Positions 17,651 through 27,574 of a stretch of DNA of 64,000 nt are shown here, piece by piece. Source of the DNA: Streptomyces sp. HUAS ZL42 (GTDB taxonomy: Bacteria; Actinomycetota; Actinomycetes; Streptomycetales; Streptomycetaceae); NCBI RefSeq assembly GCF_040782645.1, contig NZ_CP160403.1, positions 6,917,001 through 6,981,000 on the forward strand, written 5' to 3'. The notes under the pieces are model-generated. The model worked only from the letters and a program-made list of their open reading frames with translations. It made no database searches and was not told the DNA's origin. A program made the position numbers and the translations under genes. Position 1 is the stretch's first letter. Every line of letters begins with the position of its first letter.

Positions 17651-19487
17651 CGCGACCGTGCGCCGATGGCGCCGCAACCCGTCGCTGCTGTCCGGCGCGG
17701 TGATCCTCGGACTGCTCCTCGTCGTGGCCCTCGCAGCCCCGCTGCTGCTGAGCGGCTCCGCCGAGACCCTCACCGACGACACCCGGCTCGGGCCCGTTGC
17801 CGAGCATCTCCTCGGCACCGACGCCTTCGGCCGTGACGTCCTCGCCCGGGCGCTCGTCGCGACCCGGCTCACCCTGCTCATGGCCGCCGCCGCCACCGCC
17901 GCCTCGTTCGTCGCCGGCGTCGCGATCGGCGCGCTGGTCCACCTCGCACCCGGGTGGCTGCGCGAGACCTGTCTGCGGCTCATCGACTCGGCGGTGGCCT
18001 TCCCCTCGCTCGTCCTCGCCCTCGTCATCGCGGCCGTGCTCGGGCCGGGCACGGGGTCCGCGATCGTCGCGATCGCCGTCGCCGGCGTCCCCGGGTTCGC
18101 GCGGTTGACGGCGAATCTCGCCGCGACCGTCGCGGACAAGGACTACGTCCTCACCGCGCGCCTGCTTGGCGTTCCCGGCCTGCGCATCCTGGGCCGGCAT
18201 GTCCTGCCGAACATCAGCGGGCCGCTGCTGGTGCTCTTCAGTTCGAGCTTCACCCTGTCCCTGCTCGACATCAGCAGTCTGTCTTTCGTCGGACTCGGTG
18301 TGCAGAACCCGCAGTACGACTGGGGCCGGCTGCTCAACGAGGCGCTGCCGTCGATCTTCGCCCAGCCGTCGGTCGTCCTCGCTCCGTCGATCATGCTCAT
18401 CGTCACCGGTGTGGGCGCCATGCTCCTCGGAGACGGCGTGGCCTCACTCGTCGACCCGCGAACCCGCGGCACAGCGCCCGCACCGGCCAGGACGGCGGAC
18501 GCGGCGGGCCCGGCCACCCCGGTACAGGACGGCGCGGCGCAGGCGCCTTTGGCGGCGGGCGGTGCGGGGGCAGCGGCCGGCACGGAGCAGGACGGCCTGC
18601 TGACCGTCGCCGGGCTGACCGTGCGGGCCGGTGACCGGACACTCGTCGACGACGTGTCGTTCACCATCGGGGCCGGCCAGATCGTCGGCCTCGTCGGGGA
18701 GTCGGGCTCGGGCAAGTCCACCATCGCCATGGCGGTCGCGGGCCTGCTCCCCGAGGGCGTACGGGCGCACGCGTCGCGCCTTGCCCTCGGCGACCTCGAC
18801 CTGCTCGGAACACCGCCGGAGCGACGCCTCGCGACCGAGATCGGCATCGTCTACCAGGACCCGATCGGCACGTTCAACCCCGCGCTGAGGCTCGGCACCC
18901 AGCTCACCGAGGTGGCCAGGGTGCATCTGGGGACGCCCCGGCGTCAGGCCGCGCGGGACATGGTCCGCGCCCTGGCCGACATCCACGTCACCGAGCCGGA
19001 CCGGCGGCTGCGCCAGCATCCGCACGAGCTGAGCGGCGGCATGCTCCAGCGCGCCTCGATCGCCTCCGCGATGACGACGAACCCGCGGCTGCTCATCGCC
19101 GACGAGCCGACGACGGCCCTCGATGTCACCGTCCAGGCGGAGGTGCTGCGCCAGTTCCGGCGCATCAACCGCGAGCACGGTACGGCGATGCTGTTCATCT
19201 CGCACGACATCGGCGTGGTCGGCGTGCTCTGTGACACCGTCCTGGTGCTCCACGGCGGCCGGGTCGTCGACCGGACGACCGGCGGCGACCTGGGCCGGGG
19301 GAGGGCCACCCACCCGTACACCCGCGCGTTGCTCGCGGCGACGCCCGCCGCGGTCGAGGCCGGCGGAACCCTCAGCGCCGTCCGGTGGACGGCCGGCGCG
19401 CCTTCGGCGCAGCCGAGCGAGGCGCCGTCGGACGACCTTTCCGACAAAGCCGCGGACCGCCCCCCGGCCGCGGAAGGGAGCCGATGA
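17640..19487 (+). CDS. Fused ABC permease-ATPase (DppC-DppD fusion)
   Basis: This 615-residue protein joins two normally separate subunits. Residues about 15-275 are a DppC-type permease: LLGTDAFGRDVLARAL, the coupling loop KDYVLTARLLGVPGLRILGR and SLSFVGLGVQNPQYDWG. An Ala/Pro/Gly-rich linker (about 280-320) follows. Residues about 325-570 are a DppD-type ATPase with Walker A GESGSGKST, Q-loop VYQDPIGTFNP, signature ELSGGMLQRASIA, Walker B LLIADEPTTALD and H-loop FISHD. The C-terminal tail is Ala/Asp/Pro-rich. GTG at 17640 follows GGGAGG. The stop overlaps the next ATPase as ATGA. Fusion fixes stoichiometry of one permease half with one ATPase. Confidence 0.93.
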   Translation: MATDATVRRWRRNPSLLSGAVILGLLLVVALAAPLLLSGSAETLTDDTRLGPVAEHLLGTDAFGRDVLARALVATRLTLLMAAAATAASFVAGVAIGALVHLAPGWLRETCLRLIDSAVAFPSLVLALVIAAVLGPGTGSAIVAIAVAGVPGFARLTANLAATVADKDYVLTARLLGVPGLRILGRHVLPNISGPLLVLFSSSFTLSLLDISSLSFVGLGVQNPQYDWGRLLNEALPSIFAQPSVVLAPSIMLIVTGVGAMLLGDGVASLVDPRTRGTAPAPARTADAAGPATPVQDGAAQAPLAAGGAGAAAGTEQDGLLTVAGLTVRAGDRTLVDDVSFTIGAGQIVGLVGESGSGKSTIAMAVAGLLPEGVRAHASRLALGDLDLLGTPPERRLATEIGIVYQDPIGTFNPALRLGTQLTEVARVHLGTPRRQAARDMVRALADIHVTEPDRRLRQHPHELSGGMLQRASIASAMTTNPRLLIADEPTTALDVTVQAEVLRQFRRINREHGTAMLFISHDIGVVGVLCDTVLVLHGGRVVDRTTGGDLGRGRATHPYTRALLAATPAAVEAGGTLSAVRWTAGAPSAQPSEAPSDDLSDKAADRPPAAEGSR

Positions 19488-20311
19488 TGTCCGCCACCGC
19501 CACCGCACCGGACCGGCAGGCGGCCGCCCCGCTGCTGCGCGTCGAGGGCCTCACCGTCGAGCTCGGCCACGGCGCCGCGGCCCGCAGGGTGCTCAAGGAA
19601 GTCTCGTTCGACATCCCCCGGGGCACCACTCTCGCACTCGTCGGCGAGTCCGGGTCGGGCAAGACGACGCTCGCGCGGACACTCGTCGGCGTCCACAGGC
19701 CGTCGAGCGGCCGGATCCTCGTGGACGACGCCCCGCTGCGCACCTCGCGCGGACGGGCGGGAGCCGCGACGGTCCAGATGGTCCCGCAGGACCCGTACTC
19801 CTCGTTCGACCCGCGGCGCACCGTCGCGCAGTCGCTCGCCGAGGCACTCGATCCGATCCGGGCCAGGGTCAAACCGGTCCGGGCCCGGATCGCCGAGCTG
19901 CTCAGCCAGGTGAGCCTCGACCCTGACACCATGGACCGCTACCCGCACGAGTTCTCCGGCGGCCAACGGCAGCGGCTGGCGATCGCACGAGCCCTCGCAC
20001 CGCGTCCCCGGTTCGTCATCGCCGACGAGATCACCTCGGCCCTCGACCTGACGACCCAGGCCGAGATCCTCAACCTGCTCGCCGATCTGCGCCGCCGGCT
20101 CTCGCTGACGATGCTGTTCATCTCACACGACCTGGCCGTCGTCCGGCACGTCAGCGACACGGTCGCGGTCCTGCTGCACGGGGACCTCGTCGAACTCGGC
20201 CCGACCGGAGCCACCTTCGCCAGGCCGAACCACCCGTACACCGCTCAACTCCTCGCGTCCGTCCCGGGCGACCCGAGGTTCCGCCTCGACGACGAGCCCG
20301 CCACGACGTGA
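19484..20311 (+). CDS. ABC transporter ATP-binding protein, DppF type
   Basis: The 275-residue ATPase is the second nucleotide-binding subunit of the importer. Walker A is GESGSGKTT, Q-loop VPQDPYSSFDPRRT, signature EFSGGQRQRLAIARAL, Walker B FVIADEITSALD and H-loop FISHDLAVV. The C-terminal NHPYTAQLLASVPG is typical of oligopeptide-transporter ATPases. A second ATG at 19487 is possible; 19484 overlaps the preceding stop. It ends the operon; no terminator hairpin is obvious after it. Confidence 0.92.
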   Translation: MMSATATAPDRQAAAPLLRVEGLTVELGHGAAARRVLKEVSFDIPRGTTLALVGESGSGKTTLARTLVGVHRPSSGRILVDDAPLRTSRGRAGAATVQMVPQDPYSSFDPRRTVAQSLAEALDPIRARVKPVRARIAELLSQVSLDPDTMDRYPHEFSGGQRQRLAIARALAPRPRFVIADEITSALDLTTQAEILNLLADLRRRLSLTMLFISHDLAVVRHVSDTVAVLLHGDLVELGPTGATFARPNHPYTAQLLASVPGDPRFRLDDEPATT

Positions 20312-20755
20312 ATCGACCGGACGCGGTGCGGCTTCCAGCCCGCGGACCGGCCCATGCGGTCGGCGGGTCGTGCGGCGCCGTGGGCCTCGACCTCGCCGGT
20401 CGTCGGCCCCTTTGCCGGCTGGGTGGTGGTGCTGTCGGCGCCCCACAGGTGTGCAAGTCACGCACCCTCGCCGCGTTGCCGAACCGCCCACGTGGCTCCG
20501 CCACGAGGGCGCTCCGGCGCCTTGCGATCGCACGCACCAGACGCCGCCGGGCCCGCCCTCCGGGCGGACGACGGCAATTTGACGACAGGTCCTTGGTAGC
20601 CGATCGGGATGGAAAGGTTGCCGCCGTGTCCGATGTTCAGATCCCTTTCGTGCCGTGCACCGGTCGCCGAGAAATCAGCGTCGGGCCGGCAACCTTCTCG
20701 TCCTCTGCGGCAACTGGGAGCCGGAAGGCCGAGTCGAACTACCGGATGGACGGGC
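20312..20755. other. Gene-free stretch of 444 bp
   Basis: I see no supportable gene, RNA or strong hairpin. Both strands stay open in several frames because of base composition, but none has family motifs or consistent third-position bias. Confidence 0.5.
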
Positions 20756-21322
20756 ATGAGGGCAACGAAGCACGCCGCGCCGCAACCGTGGCGCAGGCGC
20801 GGACTGTTCACGGGCATTTCCTCGGGGCTGCTGGTCGTACGTGTGTCGGCGTGCCTGGCCCTGACCGTCCTCACCGGGAGCAGAACCGGTGCCGGGCGGG
20901 CAGCGGACGCGTCCGCCGCAGGCGCGCGGGCGGCCGCCCCGTCCGATGCCGGGTCTGAGGCGGGCGGCGGTGCGGGGGCGACGGTGCAGCCGACGGTCAC
21001 GGCCAGTCCGACGATCCTGGCTTCGGCCACGCCGTCGCCTTCGGTTTCGGCCACTCCGGTGGCCTCGGCCACCAGCACCGCGCCCGCGAGCTCCAGGGCG
21101 GCGGCCCTGGCCGGACGGATCAGGCCGGCCGTCAGCCACCAGGGAGTCGCCACCGCCTACGCCGCTGGCGACGGCAGCGGCTCCTGCCTGTCCGCCGATG
21201 GCACCGGCTGCGGCGGGGCGCTCAGGATCACCGACATCTACGGGAAGCAGCTGACCGTCGACGGCATCGCCGTACAGCCGGACGTCGCGCAAGCGACCCG
21301 CGTCCAGTTCGCCCGCCATTGA
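20756..21322 (+). CDS. Secreted protein of unknown function (expansin-like tail?)
   Basis: The 188-residue product starts MRATKHAAPQPWRRRGLF and continues into a hydrophobic export segment (about residues 20-38). A long Ala/Ser/Thr/Pro linker (about 45-120) follows, then a short C-terminal domain. The tail has GVATAYAAGDGSGSCLSADG, then CGGALRITDIYGKQLTVDGI; the first part recalls the start of expansin/RlpA-like double-psi barrels. The domain is too short (about 65 residues) to be complete, so this may be a truncated or minimal version. The start is uncertain; no strong ribosome site is seen. It is 146 nt upstream of the sigma-factor gene. Confidence 0.55.
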   Translation: MRATKHAAPQPWRRRGLFTGISSGLLVVRVSACLALTVLTGSRTGAGRAADASAAGARAAAPSDAGSEAGGGAGATVQPTVTASPTILASATPSPSVSATPVASATSTAPASSRAAALAGRIRPAVSHQGVATAYAAGDGSGSCLSADGTGCGGALRITDIYGKQLTVDGIAVQPDVAQATRVQFARH

Positions 21323-21468
21323 CCAGCCCGCCAGTCAGCCTTCACCGGCCCGCAACCGAGCATGAGCGCCGGTCTGGTCCCGGGCTGGACACTGTTAGGC
21401 TGCGCCCCCCGATGTTGTTAAACGTGCAACCAACGCACACATCATTGCCAGGAGAGGGCGATGGAGGG

Positions 21469-21999
21469 ATGCTCCTCGATGACGCGTCCGCGGAGTTCCA
21501 CGAATTCTTCGAACGCCACTATGCCGAACTCGCCCGTCTGGCACACCTCCTGACCGGTGAGACCGACGCGGCGGACGACCTCGCGGCGGATGCCCTGGTC
21601 GCCCTGTGGCAGCGCTGGGACCGGTTGCGGCAGGCCGACCACCCGCTCGCCTACGCCCGCGGTGTGGTGGCCAACCTGGCGCGCGGACGGATCCGCAGCG
21701 CGGTGCGCGAGCGACGCCGGATCACGCTCTTCTGGTCCCGCAGCCCCGAGAAGGTGGAGGGACCGGACATGGCGGCCGTACTGGACGTCCGCGCGGCGCT
21801 CGCCCGGCTGCCGTTCCGCAAGCGCGCCTGCGTGGTGCTGCGGCACGCCTTCGACCTGTCGGAGAAGGACACGGCGGTGGCGCTGGGCATCTCGGTCGGA
21901 ACGGTGAAGAGCCAGACCTCGAAGGGAATGGCCGAGCTGGAAAGGATACTGGGCGCACGAGCGGCGGGGGACCTGGTGGCAGGGAGGAGGAACCGGTGA
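21469..21999 (+). CDS. ECF RNA polymerase sigma factor (SigE-family type)
   Basis: The extracytoplasmic-function sigma factor has region 2 (FHEFFERHYAELARLAHLL, then ADDLAADALVALWQRWDRL) and region 4 with a helix-turn-helix (LPFRKRACVVLRHAFDLSEK, then VALGISVGTVKSQTSKGM). About 176 residues from this start is normal. Starts at 21412 (ATG) and 21424 (GTG) are in frame, but a -10-like TAGGCT at 21396-21401 leaves them almost no leader. ATG 21469 sits just before conserved region 2. The stop overlaps the GTG of the membrane-protein gene as GTGA, indicating coupled expression of a sigma factor with a likely regulator or effector. Confidence 0.85.
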   Translation: MLLDDASAEFHEFFERHYAELARLAHLLTGETDAADDLAADALVALWQRWDRLRQADHPLAYARGVVANLARGRIRSAVRERRRITLFWSRSPEKVEGPDMAAVLDVRAALARLPFRKRACVVLRHAFDLSEKDTAVALGISVGTVKSQTSKGMAELERILGARAAGDLVAGRRNR

Positions 22000-22781
22000 A
22001 CGAGGAGATCGCCCGTCAGCTGGGCGAGGCCGCCGAGGCCCACCGGCCCGACCGTGCGCGGATGCTGGCCCGGGTGCAACGCGGCATGGCCGGCCCCGCC
22101 GTCCGTCACCGCGCGCGGCCGTTCGCGAGGTCCGGGACCAGGGTCGCGCTCGCCGGGCTCGCCGCCGCCGGCATCCTGGCGACCGGCGGCCTGGCCGTCG
22201 CCGCCATCGTCGCGACCTCGTCGCCGTCGGCCACCGTGACCGTGCCTGCCACCCCGGCCCCGGCCGTCAGCTCCCCGCAACCGACATCGGCCCGCCCCAC
22301 CCCTGTCGGGCCGGGCCCGGCCACCACCCCGGGCAGCGCGCGCCCGACTCCGCCGGCCACCAGTCCATCGCCGGCCGCCGGCGAGAGCCAGAACGGACCG
22401 TTGTGGTCGGCCGGCTCGGTGGACCCGCACAGCACCGTCTACTGGACGCAGAGCAACCTCGCCCTCAAGACGACCCAGCCGCTCACCTCGCTCACGGTCG
22501 AGATCCGGATCGTGCAGACCGGCGGGGTGAAGGACACCGGCACCTGGCAGACCCTGCCGAGTGGTGACTTCACCGTCACCGTCCAGGAGGCCGGCGGCGC
22601 GCTGGTCTACCGCTGGGTCCTCAAGCCGGGCCTCACCGTGCCGGCCGCGAGCCATGAGTTTGCCGCCCAGTTCAACAACGGCACCGGCGTGCGCAGTGCC
22701 GCGGGCGACGGCTACCGCGTCGACGCGCGAGGTTCGACCGGCTCCGCGTCGGTCCGGGGAGGGTTCGTCCCGACCCGGTGA
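21996..22781 (+). CDS. Single-pass membrane protein coupled to the sigma factor
   Basis: This 261-residue protein has a short cytoplasmic N-terminus (VNEEIARQLGEAAEAHRPD), one transmembrane segment (about residues 47-68, VALAGLAAAGILATGGLAVAA) and a Pro/Thr/Ser-rich spacer (about 75-135). An extracellular beta-rich domain of about 120 residues follows. The topology matches an anti-sigma factor or its sensor, but the zinc-binding HxxxCxxC motif of classical anti-sigma factors is absent. The external domain (SGDFTVTVQEAGGALVYRWV, HEFAAQFNNGTG) is not a family I can name. GTG at 21996 overlaps the sigma stop, and GGGAGGAGG precedes it. A strong hairpin follows the stop. Confidence 0.75.
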   Translation: MNEEIARQLGEAAEAHRPDRARMLARVQRGMAGPAVRHRARPFARSGTRVALAGLAAAGILATGGLAVAAIVATSSPSATVTVPATPAPAVSSPQPTSARPTPVGPGPATTPGSARPTPPATSPSPAAGESQNGPLWSAGSVDPHSTVYWTQSNLALKTTQPLTSLTVEIRIVQTGGVKDTGTWQTLPSGDFTVTVQEAGGALVYRWVLKPGLTVPAASHEFAAQFNNGTGVRSAAGDGYRVDARGSTGSASVRGGFVPTR

Positions 22782-22787
22782 ACACCG

Positions 22788-22823
22788 CTGTGCGGCAAGG
22801 GGAAGAGTCCCCTTGCCGCACAG
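22788..22823 (+). terminator. Strong terminator hairpin after the sigma operon
   Basis: A perfect 16-bp stem (left arm CTGTGCGGCAAGGGGA) with an AGAG loop begins 6 nt after the stop of the membrane-protein gene. No U-run follows, which is usual for Streptomyces terminators. Confidence 0.75.
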
Positions 22824-23006
22824 CTCGATGGTCAGAACTGGGTGGGGAAGGTGGCGGCGGCCGTGAAGATTCCTCCCTCGATCGCGGCCACTTTTGTGTG
22901 CGTGGCGGTAACTGCCGGGTAACCGGGGGCGGGCCAAGGCCCGTTGTGGCAGAAGGACATGCCGTTGTCGGATCAGTGACCGCTCTCATCGCGGCCGTCC
23001 TGCAAC

Positions 23007-23041
23007 GAATGCGGCCCCATCGAAGAGACGGGGCCGCATTC
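23007..23041. terminator. Hairpin terminator after the ricin-lectin gene
   Basis: A perfect 12-bp stem (GAATGCGGCCCC and its complement) with an 11-nt loop lies 12 nt beyond the stop of the minus-strand lectin gene. It is symmetric and may serve the convergent transcripts from both sides. Confidence 0.7.
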
Positions 23042-23052
23042 GCGCCTGGCGC

Positions 23053-24882
<1,830 letters not shown>

Positions 24883-25097
24883 GCCTGTGCTCTCTTTCAG
24901 CTGTTGCTGTGACCGGACCACCTGGCCGGACAACACTGAGTGGTCCGAGAGGGCGAAAAGGTTGCCGAGAAGAGCCACAGATTTTTCCGCCTTGGCCGCT
25001 TCCCGTCCGCAGGGGAGCGCGGCATGGCGAACGCCGGCGGTGGCGAACGCCTGACGGCTGCTCCCGTGCCTGCCGCGCACCGCGTACCACACCCACC

Positions 25098-25210
25098 ACT
25101 GGACTTGCCGATCTCCTGCACCTGATGCGGCTGTTCGGCATCACGCACAGGCGGCCATGCGCTACGTCAAAGCCGCCCACCCCGAACGCGCAGCCATGCT
25201 GCCGCGGTGA
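25098..25210 (+). pseudogene. C-terminal remnant of an integrase-type gene
   Basis: The plus strand encodes LADLLHLMRLFGITH, and after a one-base frame slip AAMRYVKAAHPERAAMLPR and a stop at 25208-25210. This pattern resembles the end of Streptomyces integrase-like proteins, where a short helix-turn-helix-like tail precedes the stop. The upstream part of the gene is absent. It is therefore a fragment with one frameshift and no function. The family assignment rests on memory of similar tails, so it is tentative. Confidence 0.4.
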
Positions 25211-25262
25211 CGGTTGCCGAGGCGAAGGCTGCGAGCGACTGCGCTGCGGCTGTCAGAGCTGA

Positions 25263-25327
25263 CCAACCACGAAGGTCGGGTGGCCCGAGGGCGAGGTCCC
25301 CTCGGGCCACCCGACCTTCGTGGTTGG
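25263..25327. terminator. 28-bp perfect inverted repeat, terminator of the TetR gene
   Basis: Arms of 28 bp (25263-25290 and 25300-25327) are perfectly complementary, with a 9-nt loop. The left arm begins CCAACCACGAAGGTCGGG. It lies 22 nt beyond the stop of the minus-strand TetR gene (25350). The stem is much longer than a normal terminator, but the position fits one. Because it is symmetric it would also block transcription from the left. Confidence 0.75.
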
Positions 25328-25349
25328 CAGGGGTGTTGGCCATGCGCTG

Positions 25350-26006
25350 TCAGGCAGACAGCAGGTAGCGCACCGCTGTCTCTGCCATATCGGCGACGAA
25401 CGCGTCGTCCTCGACAGGTACCGGCCTGGCGAAGCCCGGACCATATGCGACACGGATGACCGATGCGGCGAAGACGGTGCTGAAGCAGGCACGCACCCCT
25501 GCCTCCGTGTCGGGGAGCGTGATGGCTTCCGCCGCCCGCAGGACCACTTTGGTGAACCCGTCCCCCAACTCCTGGCTGTAGAGGGAACCCCGGCGCCGGA
25601 CTTCCGGATGGGACGCGGAGAGCAGGACGACGGCCCGCAGGAACCGCTCGTGGCGAAAGAACATGCCGACCGTCTCGGTCACTACTGCGCGGACGAGTTC
25701 GGTCGCGGACAGGTCTGCCCATCGGCTGTCGTCGGCGAAAACCCGCTGCTCCGCGCGCAGGCGCTGGATGCCATGTTCGTAGACGGCGAGGAAGAGAGCG
25801 TCCTTGCTGGTGGTGCGGGCGTAGATCGCCGGCGGCGCAACCTCGGCGCGCTCGCACACGGCGGCGATGGTGAACGCCTCGTACCCGCCGTCCTCCAGAA
25901 TCGACACTCCGGCATCGAGGATCCGGTTCCATGCCTCGCGGCTGCGCCGTTGTTTGGGCGGCCGGATCTCCAGGTCGGTCGCCGGTGCCGTCTCGGCCTC
26001 GCCCAT
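25350..26006 (-). CDS. TetR-family transcriptional repressor
   Basis: The 218-residue regulator has a helix-turn-helix near residues 20-65 (ILDAGVSILEDGGYEAFTIA, VCERAEVAPPAIYARTTSKD) and a TetR_C-like ligand domain. The ATG at 26006 (MGEAETAPATDLEIRPPKQR) has GGGAGCTGAGG upstream; the longer frame to 26066 runs through the operator region. It is divergent from the FAD monooxygenase gene, with two palindromes between them. It therefore probably represses both genes until it senses the monooxygenase substrate or a related compound. Confidence 0.9.
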   Translation of the reverse strand: MGEAETAPATDLEIRPPKQRRSREAWNRILDAGVSILEDGGYEAFTIAAVCERAEVAPPAIYARTTSKDALFLAVYEHGIQRLRAEQRVFADDSRWADLSATELVRAVVTETVGMFFRHERFLRAVVLLSASHPEVRRRGSLYSQELGDGFTKVVLRAAEAITLPDTEAGVRACFSTVFAASVIRVAYGPGFARPVPVEDDAFVADMAETAVRYLLSA

Positions 26007-26055
26007 GACCTCAGCTCCCGTTCCCCCTGATGCGTACACAAGCCTTGACTGAACC

Positions 26056-26102
26056 GTAGTGCACACTACAGTCTGCCGCTAACAGTAGCGCTCGCTACTG
26101 TT
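26056..26102. promoter_or_regulatory. Two palindromic operators between TetR and monooxygenase genes
   Basis: Site 1 (26056-26069) is GTAGTGCACACTAC, arms GTAGTG/CACTAC around CA. Site 2 (26081-26102) has 10-bp arms AACAGTAGCG and CGCTACTGTT around CT. Both contain AGT(A/G)... half sites of similar sequence (GTAG), as expected for one dimeric TetR protein binding twice. Confidence 0.7.
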
Positions 26103-26128
26103 TTCCTCCCGGCGACCTGAGGTGTCCC

Positions 26129-27334
26129 ATGCCCGTACCACTCTCGAACCCCAGCGGCCGCGTCGCTGTCCTCGGCGCCGGGCCGGCCGGCATGGCAGCC
26201 GCGCTGTCGATAGCCCAGGCCGGTCACGACGTCGTCGTCTACGAGCGCTACCGCGAAGCACGGCCCGCCGGCAACATCCTCAACCTGTGGCCACCGCCCC
26301 TGAAGGCACTGCGCGCGCTCGGCGTGGACACCGACGACCTCGGCTCGCCCACGGACTCCGAGTTCCGCAATCTCCGCGGCCACGTGCGCGTACGCGTCAA
26401 GCAGGACCCCGAGACCAAGCGTGCCTACGGCGGCGGATTCATCGGACTGCTGCGCCCCGAACTGTACGAGCGGATGCTTGCCGCCATCCCACCGGACACC
26501 CTCCGGTTCAATCAGCACGTGACACGCATCGAGCAGGACGACCATGCGGTCACTCTGCACTTCGCCGACGGCACCACAGCACAACACGACCTACTGGTCG
26601 GCGCCGACGGCATCGACTCGCTGGTCCGACGCACGCTGTGGGGAGATGCCCCCAAGCGGGAGCACCGGCTGCACATCTTCGGCGGGTTCACCTTCACCGA
26701 AGTCCCCGGCACCGAACCGAACAAATGCGTCCTGACACACAGCAGAACAGTGCAGGGAAGCTGGACATCGATCCGGCACAAGGGCCGCGACGGCTTCCAG
26801 TGGTGGGTGCTCACCGCCACCGACCCCGACGCCCCGGCGCCGACCGACCTCAAGGCCGCGGCCACCGCGCTGGCCGCGGGGTTCCCCCCGCCCCTGCCCG
26901 GGCTGATCGCGCAGACAGAGCCGGACAATGTGCAACGCTGGGTGCTGCGCGACCGGCCCCGCCTGAAGCAGTGGTCCAAGGGACGGGCCACCCTCGTGGG
27001 CGACGCAGCACACCCGACCTCCCCCTACGCCGCCTACGGCGCCGGCATGTCCATCGAGGACGGCTACTTCCTCGGCCGCGCTCTGCGCGGCGTCGACCTC
27101 ACCGACATCACCGCCCTACAGCGCGCCCTGCAAAGCTACGAGGACCCGCGCAAGCCCCACACCGCCCGGCAGGTCCAGCAGGCGTGGTTCCTCGGCAAGC
27201 TCTTCCACCACGCCCCGGCACCACTGCAGCCGATCCGGGACTTCATCCTCGACCACACCCCGCTGCTGCAGAAGGTCGCGGGTGACACCAACCCCCGCGA
27301 AATCCTCAAGCAACTGGCCCTTATCCAGGACTGA
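26129..27334 (+). CDS. FAD-dependent monooxygenase (group A flavoprotein)
   Basis: This 401-residue flavoprotein hydroxylates an aromatic or similar small molecule using NAD(P)H, FAD and O2. The Rossmann FAD motif is VAVLGAGPAGMAAALSIAQ (residues about 12-30), the central DG motif is LLVGADGIDSLVR, and the second FAD motif is GRATLVGDAAHPTSPYAAYG. All three are in normal order and spacing for the PHBH-like family. It starts with ATG 26129, 27 nt after the second operator. The divergent TetR gene probably regulates it. The substrate cannot be deduced. A weak hairpin (27348-27383) follows. Confidence 0.92.
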   Translation: MPVPLSNPSGRVAVLGAGPAGMAAALSIAQAGHDVVVYERYREARPAGNILNLWPPPLKALRALGVDTDDLGSPTDSEFRNLRGHVRVRVKQDPETKRAYGGGFIGLLRPELYERMLAAIPPDTLRFNQHVTRIEQDDHAVTLHFADGTTAQHDLLVGADGIDSLVRRTLWGDAPKREHRLHIFGGFTFTEVPGTEPNKCVLTHSRTVQGSWTSIRHKGRDGFQWWVLTATDPDAPAPTDLKAAATALAAGFPPPLPGLIAQTEPDNVQRWVLRDRPRLKQWSKGRATLVGDAAHPTSPYAAYGAGMSIEDGYFLGRALRGVDLTDITALQRALQSYEDPRKPHTARQVQQAWFLGKLFHHAPAPLQPIRDFILDHTPLLQKVAGDTNPREILKQLALIQD

Positions 27335-27347
27335 CACGCCGCCGGAA

Positions 27348-27383
27348 CAAGAACCCCAACCGCGGACGCGATTCCGGTTCTTG
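27348..27383 (+). terminator. Weak hairpin after the monooxygenase gene
   Basis: CAAGAACC and GGTTCTTG pair across a 20-nt loop, beginning 14 nt after the stop codon. It is a weak candidate terminator. Confidence 0.3.
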
Positions 27384-27574
27384 GAGGGCCACCAGCCCCC
27401 GCGGCAGTCCGCCGAACCGCACGGTTGAGGACGTTCACCGTCCGCTCACCCACCACGGCGACTTGGATTGAGCGGATCTCCAAGCCTGCCGTTCATGGGA
27501 GACCGGCCGCCGCGAACGGCTCAACCTCGCGAGGTTTGGTCGTGGTGCCGTTATCGGTGAAACGGAATCCATTG

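Noticed and set aside
20458..21153. 231-codon minus-strand frame opposite the secreted-protein gene
   Set aside because: No motif or ribosome site; composition of a shadow, although a short stretch looked protein-like.
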